64,000 nt of DNA from Prorocentrum cordatum (GCA_963575745.1 CAUYUJ010016494.1:112001-176000), one strand, 5' to 3'. Positions 22,255-32,866 are shown, numbered from the stretch's first letter. Translations and numbers: made by a program. The notes: generated from the letters alone by a model not told the origin.

Positions 22255-22785
22255 GCCTCCTCCCGTCCCATCCCGCTCCCTGACACCCTCCACCCTCCCT
22301 CCTAGCCTCCCTTCCCTCTCGCCTCCCTCCTCGCCTCCCTTCCTCGCATCCCGCCTGACACCCTCTCGCCTCCCTTCCCACCCCGCTCCTCGACGCCCTC
22401 CACCCTCCCTCCTCCTTCCGCCTCCTCCTCCAGCGGCGTCTCCGTCTCTCGCACACTGCTCGGCCCCCGTCCCCGCTGCCCCGTCGACCCGTCGGCCCCG
22501 TCTACGACACATGACGGGCCGTGACGTCTCCACGTCGCCGCTTTTTTCGGCGATGCAGTCCTCCTCCTCCTCCTCCTCCTCCTCCTCCTCCTCCTCCTCC
22601 TCCCTGCTCTCCTTCCTCCTCCTCCTCCTCCCTCCCCTTCCTCCCCTCTTTCCCCCTCCTCCCCCTCCTCCCCTCCCTCCTCCTCCTCCTCCTCCTCCTC
22701 CCTGCTCTCTTTCCTCCTCCTCCTCCCTGCTCCCCTTCCTCCTCCTCCTCCTCCTCCTCCTCCTCGTCCTCCTCCTCCTCCGGGT
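22255..22785. repeat. CT-rich tract with (CTC)n arrays
   Basis: A CCCTCC-rich tract (22,260-22,440), a GC-rich gap, then CTC arrays from 22,560 to 22,785. Confidence 0.9.
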
Positions 22786-23312
22786 TTTCGAGGCAGACGG
22801 GTGCTCCTCCGCGACGGACCCGCGCACGGTCCCGATCACGTTCTGGCGCTTGACGAAGGTCAGCATCATGTGCAGGCCGAGCTCCTCGGAGGAATACAGA
22901 GTGTAATTATAGTGCGGGCGCGGCCGCAAGAAACCCTCGCAAGAAACCCAACCCTGAGAACCCGCGCGCGAGGTGCACCCGAGGGGAAACTTGGAGCACC
23001 CTGAACGCAACAACTCCTTCAACGGCCGCGGAAGTCACCGGGACGCGCGAGGAGCGAAGAAACCCAAGATACCCTGACGAAGATCAGATGATTTCTTGAT
23101 GCGCGCCCCCACTGTACCATGAAGGCCGACCTGAACATCTTTCGCGAGCATGTGATCTCTGCGCTTCTCCCCAACCGGGCGGCGGTGGACAGCAAGCACT
23201 TGGGGGTCTTGCAGTTCGCGAACCGATAGCACTGAGCCGTTGATGAGCGGCCTACGAGCATCCGAACACGACCATGTATTTTTCACCCTTCCGTGCGCGG
23301 CCAGCGAGGGGT
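22786..23312. other. Unassigned; short repeat family 2 piece
   Basis: On the minus strand 22,800-22,905 reads ELGLHMMLTFVKRQNVIGTV then RGSVAEEHPSASKT and could be an exon, but no family is recognised. 22,921-22,975 contains CAAGAAACCCAACCCTGAGA, a partial copy of dispersed family 2. Confidence 0.3.
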
Positions 23313-23505
23313 GGAAATGAGAAGGAGAAGGCCTTCTCAGCAGGCGGCGGGACTGCTCAGAGACCCTCACGCCTTCTGAAACAACTGATTTTGTCTTCGG
23401 GGAAGGCTCGGAGAAAGCTTCTCAGAAGGCCGGGGGACTTCCAAACCTTCTGAGGAAGCATTCTCCTCCTCACTTCCCCCCCTCGCTCGCCGCCGGTTCC
23501 GAACA
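23313..23505 (+). repeat. Dispersed repeat family 1, copy 2
   Basis: Partner of 11,101-11,285 (see there), same orientation, with similar spacing of the shared words. Confidence 0.75.
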
Positions 23506-23689
23506 CACTACACTCGACCAAGATATTAAGGATGCGCGGTAAGGATGCAATGGCCTTGGAACGCCATGTTGACGTTTTCTGTGCGGAGCGCAGCAGAATG
23601 CCGAAGGATGCCGAATACCGAAGGGGCAAGGATGCAAGGGTAGCCTTGGAACGTTGCCCCATCCTCAATATCATGGTTGCCTGTACGGT
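23506..23689. other. Short direct repeats
   Basis: AAGGATGCAATGGCCTTGGA (about 23,541) and AAGGATGCAAGGGTAGCCTTGG (about 23,628) are related words 87 nt apart. No gene. Confidence 0.4.
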
Positions 23690-23860
23690 GGGGGCATTGG
23701 ACGAGGAACCCTCAGATAAGGAATCCAGGGTCTGGAAGCCAGGGGCACTCCAACAGTGGATCGGCCATGGGTATCACCGCCGCCCCCCTTGGACAAGGAA
23801 TCCCCCAGGGTCGACATCCTCTTGGGCACACTCCTTCACGAACGCCCCCACTGTGTAGGA
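23690..23860 (+). repeat. Dispersed repeat family 4, copy 2
   Basis: Partner of 3,525-3,690. An internal word, GGACAAGGAATCCCCCAGGG, also echoes GATAAGGAATCCAGGG earlier in the same copy. Confidence 0.55.
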
Positions 23861-23883
23861 CACGCCCAACCTCACCACGAGGG

Positions 23884-24052
23884 TCGGCGGTGGACAAACC
23901 TCCCTTTGGTAAACCACCCTTTGGTGAAACCGGCGTAGGACCGAAACCGACGGACCTGGACCCGCAAAAATGATGCCCGCGACGCCCTCTAGCGAAGCGA
24001 AAACGGCACATCTATTCGACGTGTCAGGGCAGGAGGTCTAGCAACCTCTGCG
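23884..24052 (+). repeat. Dispersed repeat family 5, copy 2
   Basis: Shares GTCGGCGGTGGACAAACC, CGACGGACCTGGACCCGCA, GCGACGCCCTCTAGCGAA and CGACGTGTCAGGGCAGGAGG with copies at 15.9 and 30.6 kb. In both 15.9 and 23.9 kb the neighbouring left sequence is different, so this is a dispersed and not a segmental repeat. Confidence 0.75.
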
Positions 24053-24896
24053 AGGGGAGGGCGGAACGGGTCTGCACGGACTCTCGCGCATCGCGCGCCG
24101 ACCAGAGGCCAGAGGCTGGCGTCTGGATCGTCGAACCCCAATGCCTCGGCTGCACGCAAGAGTGACCCTGGGCAAGAGTCTAGAGCGACCTCTGGTGCGC
24201 GGCCTCCGGGGAGCCGCGGAGGGGCCAAGCCCCAGGCGCGCAGAGGCGCTGCCATCGCCTCGCGCTCGGCGATCGGAGGGCCCCAGTGGGCCTGCACCAG
24301 AGGTCACTCCGGCGAAGGGTCGATCTTACGTGCAGTCGAGTTCCTGGGGGCCCCTCTTGGCGACGGAGCGTGAGGACCCACTCGGGTACTCCCGGGCCGA
24401 GCCAGAGAGAGAGGATGAGGAGGGGGGCAGAACGCATTTACCATGAGGAGAGAGCAGCTGGGTCTGCCTCGCATGCCTGCGCATACGCTGGGGGAGGGGA
24501 TGCGTGCACGAACAAAGCGGGCACTGACCATGCCGTCCAACACGTGTGGCCTCTGCTCAACAATCAGGCAAGACAACCACACGGTTTGTCGCATAACAGT
24601 TCGTGCTGCCTGACAGGCCGTACTCCAGATGGTACGTGGGTGAAGGAGCGCGTATGACAGAGATGATCGCATACTTGCCACGGAGCGGCCGTTCCCTGAA
24701 CGCTTAGCTCGCCCATTGCGGTGCCTTCCCCTCGTCCTCCTGCTCCTCCTCCTCTTCCCCCATTGGGCTAATCATGGACTTCTGACACACTCAGGCAAGG
24801 ACACGACCCGGCCGTCTGCTCCTGTGCCATGGGCGAAACGGCGGACAACGCATGGCATCGCTTCGCAAGGCCGGAGAAATAGAGGAAGGGAAGAAC
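24053..24896. other. No gene recognised
   Basis: GC-rich 24,060-24,450 has open frames on both strands without domains. 24,450-24,890 is mixed sequence with a short CTC run. Confidence 0.4.
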
Positions 24897-25475
24897 ATGA
24901 CGATGACGATGATGATGACGATCACCACGATGCTGATACCGATCGTGATGATGGTGATGATGATGCTGATGCTGAGGATGAAGATGCTGATGATGCTGAT
25001 GATGCTGATTGTGGTGATGGTGATGAGGATGCTGATGCTGGTGCTGCTGATGATGAATACGAAGTTGATTATGTCGATGATGATGAGGATGATGCTGTTG
25101 ACGATGGCAACATATGATGACCCTTCTGATGATGATGCTGACGATTTGATGGTGATGCTGATGTTGATGATGATGGTGATTATGGCGATGATGTTATGGA
25201 TGCTGCTGCTGCTCATGCTGCTGAAGATGATGATGCTGCTGCTGATGATGATGACCATGATGATGATTATGATAATGATGACTATGATGCTGATTATGAT
25301 GATGATGGTGATGATGATGCTGCTGATGATGATGATGATGAAAGAGATGATGATGGTGATGCTGATGATGATGCTGCTGATGATGCTGATACTGGTAATG
25401 TTGCGGCTGTTGCTAGTGACGATGTTTCTGATGATAATGGTGATGCTGATGATGAGGAGGAGAAAGATGCGTAGG
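24897..25475. repeat. (GAT/GCT)n microsatellite block
   Basis: About 580 nt of GATGAT and GATGCT trinucleotides. Shadow frames read poly-Asp/Ala, Met/Leu or Ile/Ser. Confidence 0.97.
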
Positions 25476-25639
25476 TGGAGGTGGAGCAGGAGCATGGAGA
25501 GAACGAGAGACTAATAATGATGGAAGAGGGGTGCGAAGATGGAGAGAGGGAGTCAACGATGATGAATCTGATACATGAAGATAGCTATTTGTGAGTAGGA
25601 CGAATGGGGGAGAGGAGGAGGATAAGGAGGAGGAGGAGG

Positions 25640-26095
25640 TTTCCATCAGCGATCCCTCGGGGCCTGAACGGTTTATAATCAAACATCGCTCCAGTTTGGA
25701 GCAAGAACACGCTGTCGAGATGCGTCGCTTCGCGGCGCTTTTTCGACCAGCACTGGTTGGGCGCGACGCGCCAGTCCTTGCCACCGCCGTTGCCTCGCGA
25801 ACCTGAATCCGAGCCTGCAGTCGGAGTGCCATTCACCTCCGCGCTCCTGGAACATCGGGAGGCGCATGCACAAATGTTTAGCAACTTGGGAAGTCTGGGG
25901 TATAACGTCAAGAACTGTGGCTTTAGCGTAAGCCGTGATAGTGTCCCCTGGCCCTAAGAGAAGCCAATCATAGGCAATGTTTCCCCCGGGCGAGAAGAGG
26001 ATGGGATTGTGGGCATGTGCAGGAGGGGGAAGGCTGGCTTCAGGATGCTCCCGTCGCAAATTATCAAAGAAAAAACGATACTCGCTATCAAGAGC
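25640..26095 (-). CDS. Unrecognised exon(s) with a frame change
   Basis: After a GA-rich tract (TCC-rich on the minus strand) ending GGCCGAG, the minus strand opens at 26,095 into a protein-like frame: ALDSEYRFFFDNLRREHPEA, then NPILFSPGGNIAYDWLLLGP, then GDTITAYAKATVLDVIPQTS. Near 25,837 it shifts phase and continues as GNGGGKDWRVAPNQCWSKKR, then THLDSVFLLQTGAMFDYKPF until about 25,640, where a CTC-rich tract (minus) begins. Either a 1-nt-type frameshift or removal of 22 nt (GTGAATGG...CTGCAG, 25,836-25,815) would join the frames. No domain is recognised. Codon choice is not GC-driven, which supports real coding origin; it may be a pseudogene. Confidence 0.5.
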
Positions 26096-26454
26096 CTCGG
26101 CCGGAGGAGGAGGAGGCAGGAGGAGAGGGAGGAGGAGGAGGATGACGAGCTGCAATAATACGATGAACAAGCGTCGCCCATCAGATGGGGAGGACGAAGA
26201 GGTACGGGAAGAGAAGCGAGGTCGCCTCTTTACCTTGAATATGTCGCCGCGCCGTTTGTTCTCGACGCGCCCAAGTGGACAATGCCGACACCACGGCAAA
26301 CCCACGGCAAGCCCTGCGACCCGCGCCCCAGTAGACGACGCCGCCACCGCGGCAAACCCAACGGCGTGCCCACCGCGTCCGAGGCGACGCGTGCCCTGGT
26401 GCCCGCGGCGCCCTCCCCAAGACGTAAAGCCGCGCGTCGGAAAAAACGGCGCGG
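26096..26454. other. Purine-rich tract and GC-rich spacer
   Basis: GGA-rich tract at 26,100-26,145, then mixed sequence. No gene beyond the shadow frames. Confidence 0.4.
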
Positions 26455-26641
26455 CGACATGCAGCAGGAGCTCGGCCACAAGAAAGCTTCCACAAGAAAC
26501 CCAACCCTGAGACCCAGGACGTCCATTGATTCTTGGTTCGGGAACGTTGCACTTTCCATCGAAAAACCATCGAAACCCAAGAAACCCAGGGGACACTGGA
26601 GACAAGCAAGGTGTTTCTTGGCATGCTTTTTTCTGTATGCG
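26455..26641 (+). repeat. Dispersed repeat family 2, copy 1
   Basis: Close match to 32,942-33,117: CCACAAGAAACCCAACC(C/G)TGAGACC, GGCGTCCATCG/GGACGTCCATTG, AAACCATCGAAACCCAAGAA, CAAGCAAGGTGTTTCTTGGC. A fragment is also at 22,921-22,975. On the minus strand both long copies read a related FLGFRWF(F/C)D-containing string, so a coding ancestor is possible. Confidence 0.8.
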
Positions 26642-26905
26642 CTTCTGCCTCACGTGTTTGCAAGTTCGATGAAACATCAACCGCGACCGCAACAGCCGCG
26701 GCAGCCGCCAGCCCGGCCGCCCCGCGCGCGCTGCCCCAGGGCTCCTGAAACTTCTCGCGGCCTCGGGCGTGACCCAGGGGGGGCCGTCCTCCGCCTCCTC
26801 CTCTTCCTCCTCCGCCTCCTCTTCCTCCTCCTCCTCTTTCTCCTCCGCCTTCTCGTCCTCCTCCCTCCTCCTCCTCCTCCTCCTCCTCCTCCTCCTCCTC
26901 CCTTC
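26642..26905. repeat. GC-rich spacer and (CTC)n array
   Basis: 26,642-26,780 is GC-rich with no gene; 26,788-26,905 is a CTC-rich array. Confidence 0.85.
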
Positions 26906-27409
26906 TCTCTCCACCGCTCTCTCCGCTCCTCGCCATCCTGCCACTCCCCCAGCTATGAGTGTTCTGACGATGTTTCTCAAAAGGTCTCTGGCGGGGACGA
27001 TCTAAATACCCTCGGCCGCACGTGTGCAACACACTCAGAAGATCTAACCGTTTCAGTCACCGTCTGAAGGCTCTGTCCGGAATGCGCTTTTTCGTGTAAG
27101 GCACGGGGTTTATCAAACTAGATGCGCCCGATGCCCTCGTTCCAGCCAGACGCATCGTTCCTCCATGGGAGGGAGGGGGAGGTGGAGGAGGCGAATGAGG
27201 GAGATGGAAGAGGCTGGAGAGGATGCGGAGGATGTTGGGGGGGGAGAAATTGCGAACACAATGCCGACAACCTTGAACAACCAGACGGACAAGCACCTGA
27301 TGGGCCGGGGCCAGCGAGGGCCCCTCCGCCCTCGCATGATTTTGATGCCGCTCTCCTCTCCTTTGGGAAAACCCCGCGCAAAAACACGTGATCTCGAACT
27401 CGTTTTGCC
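26906..27409. other. No gene recognised
   Basis: Mixed sequence with a GGGAGG-rich stretch at 27,165-27,245. Nothing supported. Confidence 0.4.
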
Positions 27410-27610
27410 TCACCAGACCTCTGACGTCGTGTTTTTTTTTGTTTTTGTTTTTTCGCAGCGCGGACCCTTCCCAAAGATCTGGACCTCTTCCCTGGCACCG
27501 GTTTCACATCCCGAACCGCTCTCTGACGTCCCGGGGGCCTGGTGAGGGGCACCCAGAGGCCGAAGACAGCCAAAAGCTTTCGTCGTGCTTCTTTGTTCTC
27601 CCACGAAGCG
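27410..27610 (-). repeat. Dispersed repeat family 6, diverged copy
   Basis: On the minus strand this holds GAAAGCTTTTGGCTGTCTTC, CGGGACGTC and ACGACGTCAGAGGTCTGG in the order seen in the copies at 55.2, 59.3, 59.5 and 62.5 kb. It is more diverged than those. Confidence 0.4.
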
Positions 27611-27819
27611 AGGACATCAGGGCCTTAGTGTACATATTGCAAAGTATGTATGTGTATGTGACTATGTTTGTCGATGTTTCTTTTGTGTTTCGTGGTGTGA
27701 TTTTTCATTCCTGCCGAATAATTATGACAAGTTGTGTGTTTTTCCCCAGATCATACATGGAATTCTTGTTTTCTCTGCGCACCTCCGCGCAGGATTACGT
27801 CCCACCTCTTCTGCACACT
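27611..27819. other. T-rich spacer
   Basis: T-rich plus strand with TTTTTCCCCAG at about 27,750, a good-looking acceptor. The short frame after it (SYMEFLFSLRTSAQ) has no support as an exon. Confidence 0.25.
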
Positions 27820-28000
27820 CATCATCAGCAGTACCACCATCACCAACATCAACATCATCATCATCAGCACACACACACGCGCGCATTCATAATCATCAAC
27901 ACGCACGCTCATTTATCATCACCATCGTCACCACCATCATATTCGCACACCTCCTCATCAGCGCCAATATCATCAACTTACAATCACCATCACTGACACA
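27820..28000. repeat. (CAT/CAC)n microsatellite
   Basis: CAT, CAC and ACACAC words with point interruptions. Confidence 0.9.
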
Positions 28001-28064
28001 TTCATCACTATCACCATCCCGTCGTGATCATCGAACAAAAGGGAGCCTCGTCTTTGAGTGGACT

Positions 28065-28630
28065 GCGCGGAAGTCTAAGGCGGGAGCCTCCTCCTTATGG
28101 GATCCGCACTTCACGTTGGTACTCCGAGCAGGTCACCGGCGGAACCTTGTAACTGTCGTCACTTCTCGGCTCCTGTGGATTAAATATGGAGGAAGTCTCA
28201 GGCGGGAACTACTTATGTGTCAGTGAATTGCGTGGAAGTCGCAGGCGGACGCCTCATCTTTGTGGGGTCCGCATTTCACGTTCGCAACTCGAACGGGTCA
28301 TCGGGACCTTGTCAGCGTCAATTCCCGGCTCCTCTGGACAAGCTGTGGAGGAAGTCTCAGGCGGGTGCTTCGTCTATGAGTGAATTGCGAGGAGGTCGCA
28401 GGCGAGAGCCTATTCCCTATGGGGTCCGCATTGATTCCACGTTGGTAATCCGAGCGGGTCATCGGAACCTTGTAAATGTCGTCACTTTCCGGCTCTCCTG
28501 GACTGACTGTGGAGGTCCCACGCGGGTGCCTCGTCTGTGAATAGACAGCGTGGATGTCTCAGGCGGGAGCCCCCTCCTTATGGGGCCCGCGTTTCATGTT
28601 GGTGGTCCGAGCGGGCCATCGGCAAACTCT
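28065..28630 (+). repeat. Tandem repeat, 157-165 bp, about 3.5 copies
   Basis: Units start at 28,065, 28,230, 28,387 and 28,548 (the last cut at about 28,630). Each begins GCG(C/T/A)GGA(A/G)GTC, then (AGGCGGG)AGCCTCCTCCTTATGGG-like sequence and TCCGCA(C)TTTCACGTTGGT. Three units also carry GAGCGGGTCATCGG...CCTTGTAA and GGCTCCTCTGGA...TGTGGAGG. It abuts the helicase fragment. Confidence 0.88.
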
Positions 28631-28664
28631 ACCAGGCCGTCGGCCAACCGCGGCGTCTTGGACT

Positions 28665-29576
28665 ATCGGCACCTACGGCATGGGCATCTACTGGGAAGCG
28701 CTGGCGAGGTGGATCAACACGCGTGCTCGTCGCGACGCGCGTCGTTTGGGCGTGCCCCTCCTTTTCCTGCATACCGTAAGCGAGTGCAGCGCGATTCTAG
28801 GCGACCCAGACGCCGGCCGGCGCCTCCTGAAAGTCCCGAACATGCACATGACGGGGGGCATTCGCGGCATCTTACCGGCACGCGTTGGCATGGAGGTCCG
28901 GTTCGCAGCCGCACAGGAGGAGCTGAAGAAGTTGGGGCTCGTGCAAGAGTAACGGGCCACTATCGTGTCCTTCGGCTTTCACCCAGACGACGAGCGGGGC
29001 TGCGAGGAGTGCGCGCCGGGCCAGCTCTTTCGCCCCCGCTACCTACCGCAGGGCATTTGGATGCAGGTCCACGGCTTCAACGAGTCCTTGGTCTATAAGG
29101 AGGTCGCTGAGGTGCTGCTGCAGAACGCCGAAGGCGCTGACGACGACAGCGAAGCCGAGGTGCGGGCGAGGAGCTTGCTCATGTTCAGGCCCCGCGAACA
29201 GGAGCTCACGTGGCAGAGCTCGGGGCCGCACGTCGTGGGCCGCTCGGGGTTCACCCTGACGCGCGCGTCTTGCCTGACCTCCACGCTGTCGCAGGGTCAG
29301 GCGCTGCGCAAGGGCGTTACCGTAGACTGCGCCAGGGATGACGACGCTGGTCGCACGGGAATGTCGGACGATCATCACCTCTACGTCATGTTCTCCCGCG
29401 CCACGTGCATGCGGAACGTGCTGATCCTGCGGCCGCCCACGCGAGAGTTCCTGGAGCGCGTGCCGCTGGCGTCCCTGCGGAAGGCGCTCGAAGAGTTCGA
29501 CAAGAGAGCGGTGGACTCCAGGGCTGAGGCGGAGCAGCTCTCGGCCGAGTTGGACTTCGTGCTACCTCCCGCCTGA
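28665..29576 (+). pseudogene. C-terminal part of a PIF1/RecD-like helicase
   Basis: One continuous plus frame runs from about 28,665 to the stop at 29,574-29,576, broken only by TAA at 28,950-28,952. Before the stop it reads LLKVPNMHMTGGIRGILPAR then VGMEVRFAA; after it RATIVSFGFHPDDERG, CLTSTLSQGQALRKGVTVDC and HLYVMFSRATCMRNVLILRP. The TSTLSQGQ...VTVDC and YVMFSRAT elements match the UvrD-C-type module of PIF1/RecD-like helicases (the last is the helicase motif VI region). The Walker A/B half is absent, so this is a 5'-truncated copy with a nonsense mutation. The residues before SRAT look shortened. A downstream intact product from 28,965 is conceivable but would lack an ATPase core. Confidence 0.7.
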
Positions 29577-30089
29577 GCGCGGCCGCGACTAACTCGGTGA
29601 CTGCGGGGTTGTCTCGACGGCTTGCTCTCGCGCCCCAGCGGCTCGCGGGGACGTGCCAATGGCCATTGCCCCGACGGCTTCGCGATCTTGCCATCGGAGA
29701 ACGCGCCCTTGCCGGGCGCGGCGGCGAGGGCACCGAGGAAAATCGGCATGCGCTCCCCCTGCCAGGAGGAAGGAAAGGTGCACGAAGAGAATCGGCGGGA
29801 TGGAGATGAGGGGGGGTGGGAGAAGGAGGAGGTGGAGGAGAAGGAAAAGCAGGAAAAGGAGGAAGAGGAACAAGAGAAACTGAACAAGGAGGGCAAGCAG
29901 GAGGAGGAGACGGATAATGAAGAACACAGGGAGGATGAGGAGGAGGCGCAACAGAAACTGAGACGGGGGGCTTCGGCCAGGGCGAAGAGGAACGAACGAA
30001 TTGCAATCCAAACAAGTTATCATGTGGGGTCCTAGCGTCGGACAATATCTATAAGCATGCTCTTTCCAGGGCCAGCACCCTACTGATTC
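29577..30089. other. No gene; purine-rich tract
   Basis: GC-rich 29,580-29,790, then GGA/GAGGA-rich sequence (29,805-29,960). No feature beyond this. Confidence 0.45.
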
Positions 30090-31045
30090 TAAGAAAAATA
30101 TTCCTCTTCATATTGTGCCGCTGGCCCCCGTATTACAACAGCAACAACAACAACGGCTCCCGCAAGATAACTCGTCACATTGCATTCCAAAATCCAACTC
30201 TCCAGTGGGACTTCGTCAGTATATGTGCAGCAATACCTCTCTCGCGTGGTGCATCGTTGTAACTTATGGTGGCGCCGTGCCCCCAACACTCAGGAATCAA
30301 CCTCTCGTTTTGGATGTCCCAGCGACGCACTTGGGAGTCGTGCTGTCGCTGCAAGTCTCCTCGCGATCCATGTCGGATTGACACTTCGGCGGCCCGCCCC
30401 GCTCGACAGTGCTGCCCGGGCCCGCCCGCCCGACCTGCCGATGAGGGTCCGCCCGCCCGGCCTGCCCGCCTGGCTCTGCCGCCTGGTACGCCTGCTCCGA
30501 GTCCCTCTGTGGCTAAAAACATCTCGTGCTCCATCCTTCTCCCTTCCCCGTGTCTCTTCCCTCCTCCCTTCGGGGATGGACAGACCTCCCTTTGGTAAAG
30601 CGTGGTTTAGTGACAACGACCTCGGGCCCAAACCTGGCGTGCGCCAGCCTGGAAAATAACGGCCACGGCGCCATCTCGAGAACCGAAAACGGACAATTCA
30701 CTAATCGACGTGTCACTGTTGGGGGTTCTGTCCACCCCCGATCCCTTCCTTCCCCTGTTTTAGGGGCTGCGCCAAGTACACGCGGCAGGTACGGAGGATC
30801 TACCTCTAAGGGGGGTGCGACGGAAGGCGAATAGGGCGTTCATCGAGGGTGTGGGGCACACGTGTTTAATTGCACGCGGGCAGGCGACAGCGAATTCTTT
30901 TAACATGAATGTTGGAAATCTCATTGCCCAAAGAAAAATATGGTTGACCCCCACCGGTGCGCCTTGTGTCTTTCGATGGAAATGCTCATTCCGGGGCCCG
31001 CGCCCAGTTTTACAAGGGGAAATCTTGCGGCTCGAATTGGGCGAT
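30090..31045 (+). repeat. Tandem unit A of a 0.8-0.9 kb repeat
   Basis: First of three diverged copies. Shared marks in order: GGCCCCCGTATTACAACAGC (30,124); words like GTGGGACTTCGTCA; a GCCCGCCCGACCTGCC-rich stretch; GCTCCGAGTCCCTCT then CTCGTGCTCCATCCT; CCCTGTTTTAGG; ACGGAAGGCGAATAGGGCG; CACGCGGGCAGGCGACAGCG. It carries a family 5 copy (30,575-30,745) that the other two units lack. Confidence 0.75.
30575..30745 (+). repeat. Dispersed repeat family 5, copy 3
   Basis: Shares GGACAGACCTCCCTTTGGTA, AACCGAAAACGGACAATTCA and TAATCGACGTGTCACTG with the 15.9 and 23.9 kb copies. It interrupts tandem unit A, so it may have inserted after the tandem arose. Confidence 0.65.
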
Positions 31046-31814
31046 TGGCTCCCGAACTACAATAACAACACCCCCCGCCGCATATTTCCCCACCGTTGAT
31101 TTGAGAATCGCGCTCTCGCGCGGGGCTTCCTCACACTGTGGGCACGGATCGTGCTCTCGCGTGGGACTTCCTCGCAATTTCTTAGAGCGCCCTCGACTCG
31201 CAGGGATCACGTTCTCGCTTTCGGTTTGTCTCATACGTTGCGGTGGAATCGCGCTGTCGCTCGGGACTTCTTCGCGATTCGTGCAAGACGCTTCAGCTGC
31301 CCGCCTGCTCGACCTGGCCGCTTGGGCCCGCATCCCCGACCCGCCCGTCAGGGCCTGCCCGCCCGCTCTGCCCGTTTGCTTCTGCCGTGTGTTTCTGCTC
31401 CGAGTCCCTCTTCTGCTAATCTCTCTCGTGCTCCATCCTCCTCCCTCCTTCTTGTCCCTTCCTTCCGTCCGTCCTCTCTTCCCCTGTTTTGTTTGGGTTG
31501 CACGAAATAGACGTCGCAGGTAAGGAAGGTATTATCCAGGGGAGTACGGTCGAAGACGAAGAGGGCGGGGATCTAGGATGCGGGATATACGCGTTGAGTG
31601 ACACGCGAGCAGATCAGAGCGAACAGTCTCAAACTGACTGTTGCTGTTGTTGTTGGTGTTGTTGTTGTTGCGGTTGTTTTCTCATTTCTGAAAATAATTA
31701 TTGTTGATCCCCCCACACCGGCGCATACTGTTTTTCTCAATCAAAGTGCGCCCCTCGGCGCTCGCACCCTGTTTTTTGACAAGGAAAGCCTTCCTGCTCA
31801 AACTGGCCCCCTGG
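31046..31814 (+). repeat. Tandem unit B of a 0.8-0.9 kb repeat
   Basis: Second copy: CTCCCGAACTACAATAACAA (31,050); several short repeats of the form GATCGCGCTCTCGCGTGGGACTTCC; GACCCGCCCGTCAGGGCC; GCTCCGAGTCCCTCT; CTCGTGCTCCATCCTCC; CCCTGTTTTG; TCGAAGACGAAGAGGGCGGG; GACACGCGAGCAGATCAGAG; then a GTT-rich run. Confidence 0.75.
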
Positions 31815-32377
31815 CCCCCGGGTTACAACAACAACGGCTCCCGCCTGAGACTTCCTTACAATTTAGCCAGGACCCCCGCTCCCGCCCGAGACTTCCTTGG
31901 ATGTGATTCAAGAATCGCGCTTTCGCTTGGGACTTCCCTACAATTTATTGAGGAATCGCTCTCCCGGCGCTCTGGAATCGCGCTCTAGCTGGAGACTTGC
32001 CTGCAACTTACTGAAAATGGCCTTGCGTTGGAATTCCTTGCAATTTGCCCAAGCGCCGCGCTCCCGACACCCAGGCACCCAGGAGTCGCGCCCGTTGTGG
32101 CCCGCTGTCGCCGTTTGTGTCCCCCTCAGTGTCCTACGCGGCCAAGTTGCTACCCTCAGTGGCCCCATAGTTGCCTTCTGCGGCCCCGTATTATCTGCAC
32201 TTCGTGGCCCCCGATCGTTCGCGTTCTTCGTGGCCCCATACGCATTCCCTTCGTGTCCCGCTGTCGCCCTTCGTGGCCTACTTCGTGCCCTTCGTGGCCC
32301 TGCTGTCGTTCTCTCTCGCTCTCGCTTTCGCTCGTCGTCGCCGTCGTCGTCGCCGTCGTCTTCGCCGTCGTCTTCGA

Positions 32378-32425
<48 letters not shown>

Positions 32426-32740
32426 GGTCGGTCCCCTGTCCGTCCCTCTTGGGGTCGGGTCGACGGTCCGCGGCCGCCCCGCCGATCAGCGCTGCCGCTG
32501 GCCAGGCCGACGGTCCGCGGCCGCCCCGCCGCTTGCCGGGGCCCAGCCTGCAGGGAAAAAAGGTGTACCCCCCAAAAGGGGTTCGATCGAAGACGGAGAG
32601 GGCGGGTATCGAGGGTTTGGGAAATGCGCGTTATTGGACACTCGAGCATATAAGGGCGAACAGTCTTAAAATTATGGTTGTTGTTGCTGTTACCAGTATT
32701 CATATTGTTTTCTTGTTGTTAATTATTGAACCAGCGACGA
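31815..32740 (+). repeat. Tandem unit C of a 0.8-0.9 kb repeat
   Basis: Third copy: GGCCCCCGGGTTACAACAAC, several GAATCGCGCT(T/C)TCGCTTGGGACTTCC short repeats (31,860-32,035), a (GTC)n array at 32,330-32,432, then TCGAAGACGGAGAGGGCGGG, GGACACTCGAGCATATAAGG and a GTTGTTGTTGC run that match the 3' end of unit B. Confidence 0.75.
32330..32432. repeat. (GTC)n microsatellite
   Basis: CGTCGTCG array inside tandem unit C, not present in units A or B, so it expanded in this copy. Confidence 0.95.
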
Positions 32741-32763
32741 TGTAAGCATAACGTTCGATGGCT

Positions 32764-32866
32764 CGCGCGGATTTCTTCATCTGCGCTGGACCCCCCTCCC
32801 CGTCGCGCGGAGCGCGCCAGGGGCGGCGCTGGAAGGGTTCAGCGCAGATCCAAGAAATCCGCGCGG
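32764..32866. repeat. Foldback element, arms about 30 nt
   Basis: The left arm CGCGCGGATTTCTTCATCTG (32,764 on) is the near-perfect reverse complement of the right arm ending CCAAGAAATCCGCGCGG (to 32,866). The loop is about 41 nt and GC-rich. Short flanking words (CGATGG) recur on both sides. Confidence 0.88.

Noticed and set aside
24053-24450. GC-rich frames on both strands resembling a gene
   Set aside because: Open reading is expected from composition; no motif or exon boundary supports a choice.
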